Below, in pieces: positions 36,303 to 48,903 of a stretch of 64,000 nt of DNA (position 1 is the stretch's first letter; each line of letters opens with the position of its first letter). The notes beneath the pieces were generated by a model that saw only the letters and a list, made by a program, of their open reading frames with translations, was not told where the DNA came from and made no database searches. The DNA comes from Protea cynaroides. Taxonomy: Eukaryota > Streptophyta > Magnoliopsida > Proteales > Proteaceae. The position numbers were made by a program, and so were the translations under genes. Where the stretch lies: contig CM053276.1 in NCBI GenBank assembly GCA_028583415.1, positions 117,519,002-117,583,001 on the forward strand. Reading direction: 5' to 3'.

Positions 36303-36391
36303 GGATCTTGGTGGATTCGAACCACCATACTCTTGGAACAAGCTTAAGACATGTTCATAACCAAGTACTCTACCAATTGAGCTAAAGACCC
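36303..36391 (-). tRNA. tRNA-like gene with short intron, anticodon unclear
   Basis: On the minus strand a complete cloverleaf can be drawn. The 7-bp acceptor stem is GGGTCTT/AAGATCC with one G-U pair. The D arm is GCTC/GAGT within TAGCTCAATTGGTAGAG (A box). The anticodon stem is CTTGG/CCAAG, and the T arm GGTGG-TTCGAAT-CCACC contains the B box GGTTCGAATCC. The anticodon loop is 24 bases instead of 7, as if a 17-base intron followed position 37. Read that way positions 34-36 are ATG, which is not a normal plant nuclear anticodon. It may be a pseudogene or an organelle-derived copy. Confidence 0.5.
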
Positions 36392-36929
36392 AATTAAGTT
36401 TTAGGAATGCACAAGGAGGAGCAATAGTGTAATAAAGAAATAACTCATATGTAGGTTACTTTTTGCTACAGGGACCTTGATCCAACAACATCTATCTAAA
36501 CTGTTAAGGCAACACAGGAGAACCTTTCGACATTATGGACATAGAACTAATCAGACTAGAGTAGTTGCTTCACTGGTCATTTCCCTCAAGATATCAAATG
36601 GCAAACAGGTCAAAGTTTTGTCACAAGAAAGAACCCATTATGTCCTGAAATAATCTGATGTATTAAGATACTACTGATTTGCATCCTATGATATCAATTA
36701 GCAATTATCATTGTGGGTATCCTACAAAGAATGTCAGCAACTTAGATAATCAAAGAAGAAACTATAAACAATAGGATTCTATAGAATCACTATTCAGTCC
36801 ATACCAGGAAAGAAATCCGGAGGGAAAAGATATTGGCAATATCATTATTAGGTAAATCAAGGCACTTCAAAACTTCCAAACTGTTCTGTGTTGCCAAATA
36901 AAAGGGAAATGACAAATAAATACAAATCT
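36392..36929. other. Spacer between tRNA-like sequence and right arm
   Basis: No reading frame or repeat recognised. Confidence 0.4.
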
Positions 36930-38553
36930 AAAATGAACAACTTCAAAACTTCGTCTACCAGAACAAGAAGGGAAGTCTAGAACCCAGACTCCCAACTAAA
37001 CCTGCAGTAATAAAATATTGTAACTTAAAAGTAAAGCAAATTAGATTAATGTAAAGTGTACAGCAAGTAAGATGGCAATTTAATATGACAAGAACTTCAA
37101 TAGAATCAGATTGGTCAAACTTCAGTTAAAGGAGAAAAAAAAAAAATTCCAATGGAAGGGAATCCACTATGTTCTCACAGCAGCCACACCCAGCCACAGT
37201 CGATCCTTGAAGATTCACGGTAAACCTTAAAATTCAATTTAACCTGGCACTAATCAACAAGACAGAGAGAATAGCAATCTCAGACTCAAAAAAGAAAAGA
37301 GAAATATAAAACTATAAATCCAGAAAAATAGCTCAATCTTTGTTATGGGAGTAACAAAAATTAGTGGAAAAAAAATTGAAGTTAGAAACAGAGTGAGATT
37401 CAAAAAAATAACATTTGGAGGGATCAAAATACAAGGTTTTTGTTCAGCCCTTTTGCTTCTTCCCAACCACTGACAACCACTTTCTGCCAACTTCCGGCGC
37501 CCAAAAAATGCAATAGGGCACCATTGCGATCGATGTACTTCTTGAGGAATCATGGTCAGCAGAGAAGTCGTGGGTTTGCTTCAAATAGGGTTTTTGGGGT
37601 TAAGAGAGAGAGAGAGAAAGAAGGTAGTGGGAGATGAAAGTACCTTTTGTTGTCGATGGAATCCGGCAAGGTGGATTTCTCAAGACAGACAATATGAAAC
37701 TCTTAATGAGACATTGGAATCTCTTCAGAAACAAGGGTTCCCTGAGGTACTGCCCACTAGAACTATCTTCCCCCCTGCTGAGTTAGGCACCAAAAGAATC
37801 CGATCAAAGATAATAACAATGAGTTAGAATTCAAAGATGAGAGGTTTCTTCTTGATGGATAAAAGTCCGATCTTTTTTATTTGATGTCCTCTTATTACAT
37901 ATATAGATTCAATAGGAAACTTTACAAGCAAGCTTCCCCATACTTGTTCCTATTTCAATCATCAGTTACCTAGAGTATAGTAGATCCGTATGGCTACGAC
38001 CCCCTAAGACAGCGCTAGGAGGTCCTGTCAATCGCTTTCGACCCTCCTTGACCTTCTTTGACCCCCCCTTTTAAGTTATATCTCCCATACCTCCTAATGT
38101 ATGTTTTTGTCCTTGCACTTTTACCAAGTAATGGTCTGACTCCGTGCTGATTTGGTTCATGATCTAGTGACTTGGCCGATCAAATCAGCATGCCTTGCAT
38201 TTATGGTTGTTGTCAGCATTTATGAGCATTAATGACAATCCATAAATAGCCCAACTACCCACATCAATCTGTCACATCTCATCTGAGTCAGCATAGAGGG
38301 TCGAACGTAAGTTCTTTTGATATTTTTCGTCAGTCTTCCTTCCCATCCCTAATCTCTTAGATACACGCCACGTGTTCTTATCCCAAAGATCATCCAAAGT
38401 TCTCTTCCTACGGCCAGATCTGGTATCAACCATTATTTTTCCCCCTAACAACTTTGAAGAAACAAGGTTTCGAATAGGGATTCTGGGGATGAAGAAGGAG
38501 CCAGAAACCAAACCAGTATTTCCAGGGTTGAACTCCTTCACACAAATGTAGTC

Positions 38554-38609
<56 letters not shown>

Positions 38610-39030
38610 CAGTACATGGGGAGTTGCAGAGAGGAGGAGAAAGGAGTACCTCTTTTTTCTTCTTTGTCGGTCTTTGGTTGTTCACCCAAACAACTTGGTA
38701 GCAAGAACAAATGTTGAGAGTTGGATTTCTCCCTTCCACAGATCTTCGTTTCCCCCTTCTTCTTCGTCGATTGGAGTCGTTTTTCTGACGGATTTTGGTT
38801 TCCCCCTTTCTCAGTCCAAAATCGAAATGACTTTTCTCCCAATTCTCTGGTTTCCCTCCTTTTCGAAACCTTGTCTGTCAAGTTTTGATAAACGAATTTG
38901 ATAAAACGTGGACGTATGGAAGATTGTGTAAGGCGGGTAAATCGTGACCTTCAGGTAACTAGCGACACGCGTTTCCAATCGGACAGCCAATTGACACCTC
39001 CAATAGTCGTATCGATTGGAGATGATTCGG
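36930..39030 (-). repeat. Right arm of large inverted repeat
   Basis: Read on the minus strand it follows the left arm from CTCCAATCGATACGACTATTGG near 39020, through two CT-rich runs (GA on this strand at 38551-38606 and about 37604-37620), to CCACTAATTTT near 37365. It then has about 400 bases absent from the left arm before a short GAAGTTGTTCAT match near 36940. It is interrupted by the 803-bp LTR at 37648-38450, at a different site from the insertion in the left arm. The minus-strand frames 38272-38739 and 37254-37553 have no recognised product. Confidence 0.82.
37648..38450 (-). mobile_element. LTR-like insertion (solo LTR) in right arm
   Basis: The insert reads TGTTGTCG...CCTAACA, thus TG...CA, flanked by CCTTT (37643-37647) and ACTTT (38451-38455), a 4/5 match to a target duplication. 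The left arm reads straight across the site (CACCTTTGAAG), so this is an insertion. On the minus strand it starts TGTTAGGGGGAAAA and has a CTATATATG box near 37900, as an LTR would. It also opens a frame beginning MVDTRSGRRKRTLDDLW soon after its start. No integrase or reverse transcriptase. Confidence 0.7.
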
Positions 39031-40183
39031 ACGTTGTCCACGTTCAACAAAGCGTGTACCTTCCACTGGGTCTCACCCAATATAGGTGGGTCCCACACCG
39101 TTGGAGGGTAATGGATCCCATGGAAGGTATTTATGCGTGCATGTTAACCAATCGATCGACGGAAACCAACACCGGTCTACACCGATTATTAAACGTGCCA
39201 GACTTAAACCTAGATCGATTACTAATTAGACGTTCACGGTGTAAGATTGTATCTATTCGAGGCCGACTTATTCTAAACATATATGTCCCTATGTTTTTAC
39301 TTATTATAAACATAGAAGTAAAGGATTAAGAGGGCCCCACAATCCCGACGGTGCTTGAAGCTCATCTTCACTGTCAAAAGTCAAGACCACCCTTGTAAGG
39401 TGATGTCATACAAGGAAAGCTTATCCTCCGAGATCTCCCCATAAAGGAAGATCCGATTTTGATAAGGAATGTCCATATACCTGGAAGATTCAATAGCCGA
39501 TTTCAAAGGACAGATATGGAGAATCCAGCTGGCCTCTCATAAGAGGCGATAATTATGCTTTCTAGGCCAACCTGGTACCTTAATTAACAATCTTGGCCAA
39601 TTCCATTCAAATCATTCCAAATCTATAAACCAAGGGCAAGCAAAGGTAAAAAAGATCCACAATCTTATTCTCAAAACTGACACCACTACATTGTAAAGAG
39701 GCTACTGTCTTTCCCCACCAATGCAAGGGAACAACCACATTACTGTTTATTCCATACTACTTGTTTACGGATTAATTTAGGCATCAGAGTGGTCAAAGGG
39801 TTAATCAACCCGACCATCACCTTTGTTTGTCTACTTCTCTGTGTGCATATCTCAAAGGGCTAAAAGCATACTAGTTCATGTAGTAATAGCATAGAAGTGT
39901 GACCAATTGGCTATATCTTGCATTTGACGGTAGGAAATCAAATATGATATGGTGAATTAGTTTGAGATCAATTATCCTGATTAGCTTGAGACTGATAAAG
40001 GACCGATAGTCAATCGGCCAGAATATAAACATGTTAATGTCTAGCCTATGTTGAGGTTCCAAGCTAAATTAGAATTTTGGCCACTGGACTTTGGGTAAAG
40101 TAGCTTGCAAAAATGTAATTACCAATGGGGTGCATCTGAATGTAACCAAAGGTTACAAATGCAATTCATAGTCTGCATATAAC
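39031..40183. other. Intergenic upstream of FRIGIDA-like gene
   Basis: No supported gene. A 143-codon plus-strand frame (38898-39329) overlaps the arm edge and has no family resemblance. Presumably contains the FRIGIDA-like promoter at its right end. Confidence 0.45.
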
Positions 40184-40191
40184 TATATATG
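40184..40191 (+). promoter_or_regulatory. Putative TATA box of FRIGIDA-like gene
   Basis: TATATATG lies about 108 bases upstream of the ATG at 40299. Motif and spacing only. Confidence 0.45.
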
Positions 40192-40298
40192 CCCGTCAAC
40201 GCAATCGTTTTGGCTTTCGACCCCGTCTTAAATTAGGGCCAGGGTTTAGGGTTTTCTTTTTGGGGTCTTTCACGCAAGTGAGCTTCATTCATTTGGCC

Positions 40299-43200
40299 AT
40301 GGCGACGGAAGTGATAGACAGAGAACGATTCCAGAAAGCCTTCGACAAACTTGAAACCCAAAAGAACCTCCTTACTACCTGCAGTGAGCTATGGAAAAAC
40401 CTCTCGAAGCATTTTTCTTCACTGGAAGAATCCCTACTCGAGAAGTCCAAAGCCCTAGATGCGAAGATCGAGACTTTAGATACAGAGACCAAGAAAACCC
40501 TGGAAGCCTTAGAAGAGAGGGAGAATTCGATCCCAGAACGCGAATCGGCCGCCATTGCTCGTGTTAAGGAGCAGGAAGCTGTTGTGTTATCTAATTTCGA
40601 GCAAACTGTTTCTGGGACTCCCGAATTGCCTGAAGCTCTCAGGTCAATTTGCCGAAAGATGGACGCCACGAGCTTGTTGAGGTTCATGGTAGCCAACCGG
40701 AAGGAATCTGTCGCTTTGAGAACGGAAATTTCCCCGGCAATCGCAGAATCGGTGGATCCGCATCGTTTAGTTTTGGACGCCCTGGAGGATTTTATTTATC
40801 AAAAATCTGGGAAACCCGGGATTCCTGACCGTCGTTGGGCGTGTGGAACACTACTTCAGGCGCTGTTCCCTACAATCGAATCTGGTGAGAAAGCACCGCC
40901 TGTTGCTGGAAGCATTGCTGAAAGAGCTGCTATAGTTGCTGAGGCATGGAAGGTGAAGATGGACGATAAGGATTGGGGTGGTATGGGGCCTGCGGAGGCC
41001 TCAATGTTTCTGCAGATGGTAGTTGGGTTCGGATTACAGTCGAAGTTTGAGGAGGAATTCCTTAAGAAATTGGTGTTGGGGTTCCCATCAAGGAGGGAAA
41101 TGCCGAAGCTTGCTGCTCAATTAGGATTCGGAGAGAAAATGAAAGGTGTGTTATTTAAGAATTATTTGTTCTTCCCCCATTCCCCCCCCCCCCCCCCCCT
41201 CCCAAAAGAAAACATACCATAAAGATTACCTAGTACCAAATTGCTGTTGTTGGATGAATCTATGCGATTACAATATATCTATTCGTTGGGAAGGTTATAT
41301 TGCAATTCGATTCTGCATTTGGTTAGCCTCATCCATCCAGTGTGTTAGTTTCTGTAACTATCATTCTTTATTGCATTTAATCTTATGTAAGCAGTTCTTT
41401 GTTTTTCTTTTTCCCAAATTGTCTGTGTCCTTATTTCTTACATTATTCAGATTTGTTCCTGTCTACCACTTAGCTTACTTCATTGCGTAAAAGTTGTCAC
41501 AATTTACCCAAATTTAGTGTAGCTTTGCTTTTCACCATTTAGAATCTTATCTACATGGAGGATAGATGTTATTACAGTTTTTTTTTTGTTGCTGAGATTT
41601 TATTAGTCTTCTTAATTAATAAAAAGAAATATGTCAACCATCAGATTACTTTTCTCGTCTTGCTAATAGATATATTTGGCTTAAATTATTGAAAGATGCA
41701 AAAAAAAATTTCTGGAAAGTCGATTAGTTTCCTGTAGAAGCAACGTTCTTGGAAAAAAAAAAAATTCAGGAAGTTTGAAGGATGCAAGACCCTTAGTTAT
41801 CCTTTTTGTGTTTATACAACAACTATTTTTTAGCCGTCCCTCTGTGTGTGCATCCCACTCATGCACGTGAATTACAAAACACTTAACTTTCTCTCCCTCA
41901 CGATTCTTGGTGCTATAGGTTACTGAGTTATTTGTGTCGTTTCATATAATGGTTATGGCATATTTGGATTGCATTTTAGCGAATCCTTGGAGCATTTTGT
42001 AGAGTAGTCATAACTTATTATGCATGTTTACTGAACATATTGACCCCCCCTCCCCCCTCCCTTCTCTTTAAAATTTGGAGCTTTAATATGGCCAAAACTA
42101 TACATTATTGACTGCTGTCTAGAAGCCTAAGAGATTTAGGTTCAGAAACTCAGAATAAAAACCAAAATTGCAGTGAACATTATAGGACCGGAATCGAAAG
42201 CAAATCAATAAACAGTAATCAGTAACTCACATATGGTTCAACAGCTAACAGATTACTCTATTCTGTGGGGAGAACAAAATATCAGAAACTGGCACCAATC
42301 CAATGGTCAGATGCAAGGTTATAGAAGAACAGCAAATAGATGTGATCAGAGCAAGTAGCAGTAACAACAGACTCATACGTAAATAGAAACAATATCCAGG
42401 ACTTAGAATCTGAAACAGAAACCAGAACAACAACCGAAATCTGAGGCAAGATCTGAGAACTTCAAGAAATTTGATTTGCAGTAGGATTCTTGGTAAACAA
42501 CAGCAAAATCAGATTTTGAAATCGTATGAATGTTCAGATTATAATCCTGACCGAACAGAGAAATGACTGCGGCTGTTGGTAAACCCCCTGCGGTGATGGT
42601 TTCGTCTGCCTTGATACGTCCGGCCGTCCGGGATCAAAGCCGTAATTTATTGCCACAGTCCCCTTTTTCCCGCCCCGCCCTGCCCCATCCTACCCCTTCT
42701 CTTGCAGCCCCCTTCTATACAACCCCAAACTACTCCTGCCCAAACCTGGTATGTTTAAGAAGCTGTTCCGAAGACAACTATTGCGGAAAATCAGATCTGC
42801 TAATAGCCTCAGAGCTTGTCGACAGGATGGAAACTGAAAGCAATGAAAGAGTGATGTTCATTCTTGAGATCATTTCGGGGTAAGGTCAAAGCTTTCTAGA
42901 GTTTTTAGAGTTCAATTTATGAAGGATATAATATGTATTAGGAGGAAGAAGAAAAGGTTGTCTATTGCCAGGGTTATCAAGCTGTTGCCTAGGCGCCTTG
43001 GTCGCACCTTGGAAAATAGGGCGCCTTGGTTTCCTTGGGTGTCCATTGACCCCGCAGCCTTGTCACCATGACAATCTTTCCTGTTTTGACGTTGAAGATA
43101 CTGCAATTGTTCAGAAACTGGGTTCTCCAGATTGTTCAATAGGGCACCTTGGAAATATGGCGCCTACATGGACGCCTTGGTCGTCCCCCCCTCTACCGCC

Positions 43201-44001
43201 TTGGGTCTCCTTGTCTTCGTAACAACCTTGTCTAGTTCTGACGTTGAAGAAAAATGGCTGTGATGTAGGACAACCTAGAGTCTAAGTTTACCAACAATGA
43301 CATCAATGGTAATCATAGTGGTTCACTAGTGGTTGTCTAGCTAGGACTGAATGAAACTGGCAGCACATACGTGAAATGCACTTATGAGATGAACAACAAC
43401 GACACATAAGCAATGAACAATATAATTCCTAGGTTACGTACCCTCAACTAGCCATATTAAATTAGGTAAAATGGCAGTTCAACATTAGATAGCGTGCATG
43501 TAATCAAGTACTACTGTGCATGAGTTTTCAGAATTCCCAAAATGATAAACAGCTAATTTCCTAGTAGAAAAAGTAAACCAATGTGCATAATAAATCAGAA
43601 ATGATAAAATGCAAAGGACAAACAAATATTAACCTGGTTAGGCTCGAAACAGATGACCAGTCCACATAAGGTTTACTGACCAGCAAAGGCCGGAGAGAAA
43701 AAGAGAAGAAGAAACAAACTGGTAATAAGAAAGAAAAGAGTAACGCCGGGGGGGTTGGGGGTTGAAGTAGAACAACAGAACACATATATCTATATAGAAA
43801 GAAATAAACATGAACAGAAATTGCTGATTAACTAGTAGCAGAATTTCAAGAACAGAAAAATATAAGCAGAATCTTTTAATGCAGAGAAATTACAGTGGGG
43901 ATGTTGTATTACCTTCATTAAAATATGCAGCATATTAACAACATAAATCATAGACTGTAGAACTGATTTTTGTTGTTTTCAGATATGAGAAATAAGAAGA
44001 A

Positions 44002-44053
<52 letters not shown>

Positions 44054-46974
44054 CATTCATTCATTCATATTGCATAATAATTAACGGAAAAAAAATGGCA
44101 CTTATATTGCCAAAGTGGAAACTGTAGAGGGGGTGGGGGACTGCCTATGGGCATTATTGCAGTGCAAAACTGCCAGCAAGGTAGTTACAACTTCTGTAAC
44201 TAAGAAATTCAAAAAAAAAAAAGGGGGGGTTGTTTACATGCTATAAATATAAAAAGAAAAGAACTCACTGAAAAAAAAAAAACAGAAACTAAAATAACTG
44301 TAATAACTGAAATAACAGAAAAAAGAAAATAAGTAAAACCAAGCTGCTGCTGCTCCTAGCTGATAGGCTGCTGTGATGTCCTCACCAGGCTGTTTCTGCA
44401 ATTGTTCAGAAACTGGATTCTCCAAATTGTTCTCCAGTTGTTCAAATTGCATTGTTTGTAAGAAAGGCTGTTTCTGCAAGGGTTCGGTTTGGTCTTCATT
44501 TCCCGCTGTTGAGATGAAATTGTTTCAGCGCCTCTCAGTTACAGATCTCACATTCACTGGTAACTGAAGACAAGAGTAAAGAAAAGAACATAGAAGTGAA
44601 GCCCCTGTTTTTTCAGTTTGAATCAAAGAGGGCCATATCATTGTTGAGAGAGAAGAGAATTCGAAATACAGAAAATATACTCTCGAAAGTGATCTACCAA
44701 ATGAATTTCTTATGCTTGAAATATTTTCAAATGACGCAACCACAATTTAAAATATTTGACCAAAAACCTATTGTTGGCTTCTTTCAAGAAATCAATTGAA
44801 ATTTGAAATGAAATCATACCAAGAAGAGCCTTCACCTAAAACTCTTCCAGCCAATAGCTTACCTTGGAGGTAGTCTATTTCTACTAAATTCAGCCTAAAA
44901 ATAAAGGAAAACTGTTCAAAACAAGGCTGGACTCATAGAGACCCTAATCTGGCCCACTACTAACACTTAATAAAAATTATAAATAAAGGAATAGGACTCT
45001 AACTTGACCCATCTTGAGTAATTAATAACTTCCATATTCCTGCCCATATTTTAGGCCTATTAAAGTGACCTATTACACTGAATACCTATTGGACCAAAAG
45101 CCCAACATATATAACCTAATCCAAGGCTTATTTCCACTAAAATAAGTCCAATTCTGTGTCTTTTCTGCATCATTATCTGTTTTCTGTATTTTTTTTACAC
45201 AGTCAAAATTGAGATTATGTACTATGTGCATAAGTTATCTCCTGTCCTTTTTTGGGGTGGGGGTTGAGTGCGAGAGAAGAGGGCCAAATTGTATCCATTT
45301 AACATGTTTTTGTTTCCCTCATGTGAAACATTATTTAGCTTTCCAATGGGATCTACGTCTTGTGGATTCAAGTTCGATTGGGGGAGTTTGGACAAATGAC
45401 TTGCAACATGTTTGTTTGTGGAAATAGTTTGACTTTTTAGAATTTGGGTTGAGTTTGAGATTCTGAATACTCTCCATGAGCAAGAGATCAGCGGACTGGC
45501 TACTGTGATCCTATACACATACATGTTTTGTGTTTTCTCAAAGAAGATAGACATTTTGAGTTACAGAAAAACTTCTTCTATGGCTGATCTTTCCAATATG
45601 TTCTCGGTGAATTTCTTCTGTTATCACCTCTGATGGTTCATAGCTCTAAGTGGATTTTGGGAACATCGTAGCTATTAGTGGATCCCTTTGAAGTATATAT
45701 ATCATTTATTTCATATTTTTCCTTTTTTATATTTATTTTCTATGGTGATTTGGATGGATTCTATCCTAATTGATAAATGAAAACCGGTATAGATGGTTGG
45801 TTTTGGAATGAAGCTTATGTTTCTCTATAGGAAACAGTGAGAGGGACATAGAATTTGGGACAGACAAAAATGTGTTGGGGATTCTCTTTGCGGAATGGAG
45901 GAGTTTTTTTATAGAAAATGGAGAAATTGATAACCTGTTGTTATCTTTTTGTGTGAGTCAGTGGCATTTGAATCCAGTCTGTTATATTTTGCTAGAACAA
46001 TTTTTCATATTGGTTTGTATCCTAAGATACTTCTATTGGTTAAAGTTACCCATATTTCTTGTCACAGATATGATTGATGAATTAGTGAAGAATGGCAAGG
46101 AAATTGAGGCTGTATATTTTGCTTCCGAGTCTGGTCTGACTGAACAGTTTCCACCTCTCTCTCTGGTGAAGTCATATCTCAAAAACTCGAGGAGAAATGC
46201 CACTATGATTTTGAAGAATGGACATTACAATGTGGCTGCAACGGTATGCTGATATCTAGCCATGTTGTACATTGATCTTCCATTACTTTTCTGAGCATCT
46301 GAAGTAGTCTGTTCGTTCATGCACATTTGTTTTCTTTTGGAAATGTGCGTAGACATATATTTGTCTCGCAACACATGAATATTTTTGAGTTCTCTCTGTT
46401 TCAGGAGGAGGCTGGTGCCCTGGAGTTGAATTCAATCAAGGCTATCATAAAATGTGTTGAAGACCATAACCTTGAATCAGAGTTCACACTTGACAGCCTG
46501 AGGAAGCGTGTCACTCATTTGGAGAAAGCCAAGGCAGACAGGAAGAAGAATACTGCTGCTGCAGGCAGCAGACCTCATCAAAATAAACGAGCCCGGGGTG
46601 GTGGTTCTGGCGGTGGTCCACCTTCCTTCCGTCCAGCTAAAACAGGTAGGTTTTCTAACTCCTACTCCTCGTTTGGTCGTAGGGGCGGAGGTCCTGCTCA
46701 TCAAAATCCAGCTCCAAGGTTCTCTGGGCCATATAATTATCCGAGTCAGCATGTCTATGAGGGCCCTGCTCCCACTACTTATGCATCCCCATATGGTGGC
46801 GCACCACACGCGCAAAGCCCTGCTGCAATGCCCCAACAGTACTCGTACCCTACTGAAGATTTGGGAGCTGGTGCGACCCGTGCAACTGGTTCATATGCTG
46901 CGCAGACCACTTATAATGCATATGATTATGCAGCTGCTGCTCAACCCACTTACCAGCCTTCCTATCCTCAGTAA
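40299..46974 (+). CDS. FRL: FRIGIDA-like protein
   Basis: Three exons, 40299-41145, 46068-46243 and 46405-46974, encode 530 residues with consistent phases. Residues about 10-100 form a charged coiled coil (ETQKNLL...LEESLLEKSKALDAKIETLD). The FRIGIDA domain follows from about residue 108 (LRSICRKMDATSLLRFM) through KMKDMIDELVKNGKEIEAVYFA and LVKSYLKNSRR to EKAKADRKK. The C-terminus (from about 390) is a basic KRARGGG stretch at 402-408, then Gly/Pro/Tyr/Gln-rich low complexity. The founding member FRIGIDA scaffolds activation of FLC in flowering; FRL members act in the same superfamily, and this copy's target is not inferable. I start at MATEV, where family-like sequence begins; an in-frame ATG at 40260 would add 13 residues. 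Intron 1 is 4.9 kb. It resembles the FRL3/FRL4 group, not FRIGIDA itself. Confidence 0.92.
42110..45172. other. Transposon-derived sequence in FRIGIDA-like intron 1
   Basis: Intron 1 (41146-46067) holds a C run at 41180-41200, GCCTAGGCGCC/CGCCTTGG words at 42985-43200, a repeated phrase CTGCAATTGTTCAGAAACTGG at about 43098 and 44395, a (GA)n run at 44004-44050, and from about 44860 to 45172 minus-strand LTR-like sequence (starting TGATGCAGAAAAGACAC and carrying TTGGACTTATTTTAGTGG). No terminal repeat pair or target duplication could be fixed and no gene is visible, so the element type is unknown. Confidence 0.4.
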
Positions 46975-47826
46975 CTCTGGAACTTCAGGACGTGTTTGTA
47001 ATGCATCTATATAGCTTTTGCAAGCTTTTCTTTAACCTGGCTGGGGTTGGGCTTCTGTATACTTCATAGGATGTTAAGGTAGAGATGATGTTAGTCTATA
47101 TTCAACTTTTGTTTACTCTGGAGAAACCGAAGGATCGATTTAAAGTTTCAATTCAGTTAGATGACATGCATACTTGCTTTTTGCATGAGAAGCTTCAAAT
47201 TTCTGCAGTGCTATTTTACATCAGGTATCTTTGCTGTCCTTGTGGTTGTGGGTTGTTGTTATCCGTCTCAGCCAGCAATTGAGGCAGCAACGAATTTACG
47301 TCCATTGTGCTATGCCTTGTCAAGGTTTTAAACGCAGGTATCGGATACGGTGTTGGTCATTGTCCAAAACTGATCAGATGGGTGTATGGATCCTATGGAT
47401 GGGAAAATGACATGTGGCCGATGCCTATTAAAATAAAATCAGATCAGGGATTGTCAGGTCCAAAACCAATACAAATTGGCTGATCTGATACCGATTAATT
47501 TAAAATGGTGCTTGCAAGCGATACCAGGGGAACTGCCTACCGAAGTGTAAGGCTCCAGAATTCTTGCCGTTGCCATACCAACGAAAACGAATTGACAGAA
47601 TGATAATGAGCCAGAGATGTGGGTTAAACGAAAAGCTAGATGACAATAGCAGCTGAACGAGGCCAGATTTGTACATGAGATTTTTTTTTATTACTGCAAG
47701 CAAATTTGATATTTCTTCATGTAGGCATCCTCTATGAAATTACTAAATTATCCAAAATTCAGTTCCTATTCTAACAAAATTATAACTTTTCCTAGAAAAA
47801 TTATGAAGGTTTTTTTTTTATTTTTA

Positions 47827-47857
<31 letters not shown>

Positions 47858-48903
47858 TTATATTACAACAAGGATGCACCAATGAGAGCACCATTTAGGC
47901 ACAAGCTGAAAATGGTATTCGATCCGTAATCTTGGCTAGGAGAAGCTCATGCCTTTACAGTAACACAGGAGGCATTTTTAAGAAAAATTACTGTTTTGAG
48001 ATACCATTACATAATTTTGTCCAATTATTATCAAGCCATTTTGAAGAAAAATTACTATTTTCAGATACTATTTCATAATTATGCTTTATTATTATCAATC
48101 TCTTTAAATAAAGAATTTGGTTGTCCTTTCTGAAATGACTTAATTATCTGTAACAATTTTCTTTATCTATCAAAAGTTGTTTTTTTAAAAATAAAAATCT
48201 ACAATTAAGACACCCTGAATAATAATGTATACGTACACAAGAGTATACACTTAACTTGGATTTTATAGATGAATAATAATGAAATCACATTCTTACACTA
48301 TTTGTCATGTCCGTTGGTAGTATGAGATTCTAATGCATTTTCTATTCCTAGGAATCATTGAAAAATTAAATTCTCCCATCAGCCAAAGAATTTTTACAAG
48401 GCACATGCCAAGCCTAGGTAGCTAGTTCCATGTAAAAGCCAAAAATGATGGCTGATTGCAAACTCTAAGAATAAAAGAGCGATTACAGTATAATAACAAG
48501 GGGCAGTGTTTTAGGGATCGGCCAATCCGATCCTTGCAAGTCCCTGTTAGTGTTTTAGGGATCGGCCAATCAGATCCTTGCCTGTCCCTGTTAGCATGGT
48601 TCAGTTGGAGAGGTGTTAAGCCATTTTTGGGATTTTGGGACCCATCTTAACTGATCCCTTGCCCGATTCCATGCACTTGAACCCTGATGAGGAGATCCTT
48701 TCACATGGGTCAACTTTGCCAGGTTATGATTAAGCAAAATCAACATCAAGAAGTAGTCTATAAACTCTGCATTCAATGGTACAGGAAGCAGTTCTTAACA
48801 TATCCCTCCTCCAGGCTCCTCACCACTCTTCCTAAGAAAGCTGGGGAAGAAGGTGTGGGTGAAAGGGAAATCAAGGAAAATACAAAAGCTGAATGTGTTA
48901 CCA
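46975..48903. other. Intergenic between convergent genes
   Basis: Holds the FRIGIDA-like 3' region, an (ATT)n run at 47831-47857, and two tandem duplications: about 70-bp units at 47980-48115 (AAGAAAAATTACT(G/A)TTTT) and 44-bp units at 48507-48550 and 48551-48594 (TGTTTTAGGGATCGGCCAAT). No gene. Confidence 0.6.

Noticed and set aside
26337..38450. Left arm as a spliced (processed) copy of the right arm
   Set aside because: The right-arm extra segment has AG/GT-like borders, but TG...CA ends with a near-perfect 5-bp duplication fit an LTR insertion better than intron loss.
38898..39329. 143-codon plus-strand protein
   Set aside because: It spans the outer edge of the right arm, has no counterpart at the left arm and no family resemblance.
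43740..44050. CRISPR-like or satellite array
   Set aside because: Only simple GA and G runs are present, without spaced direct repeats.
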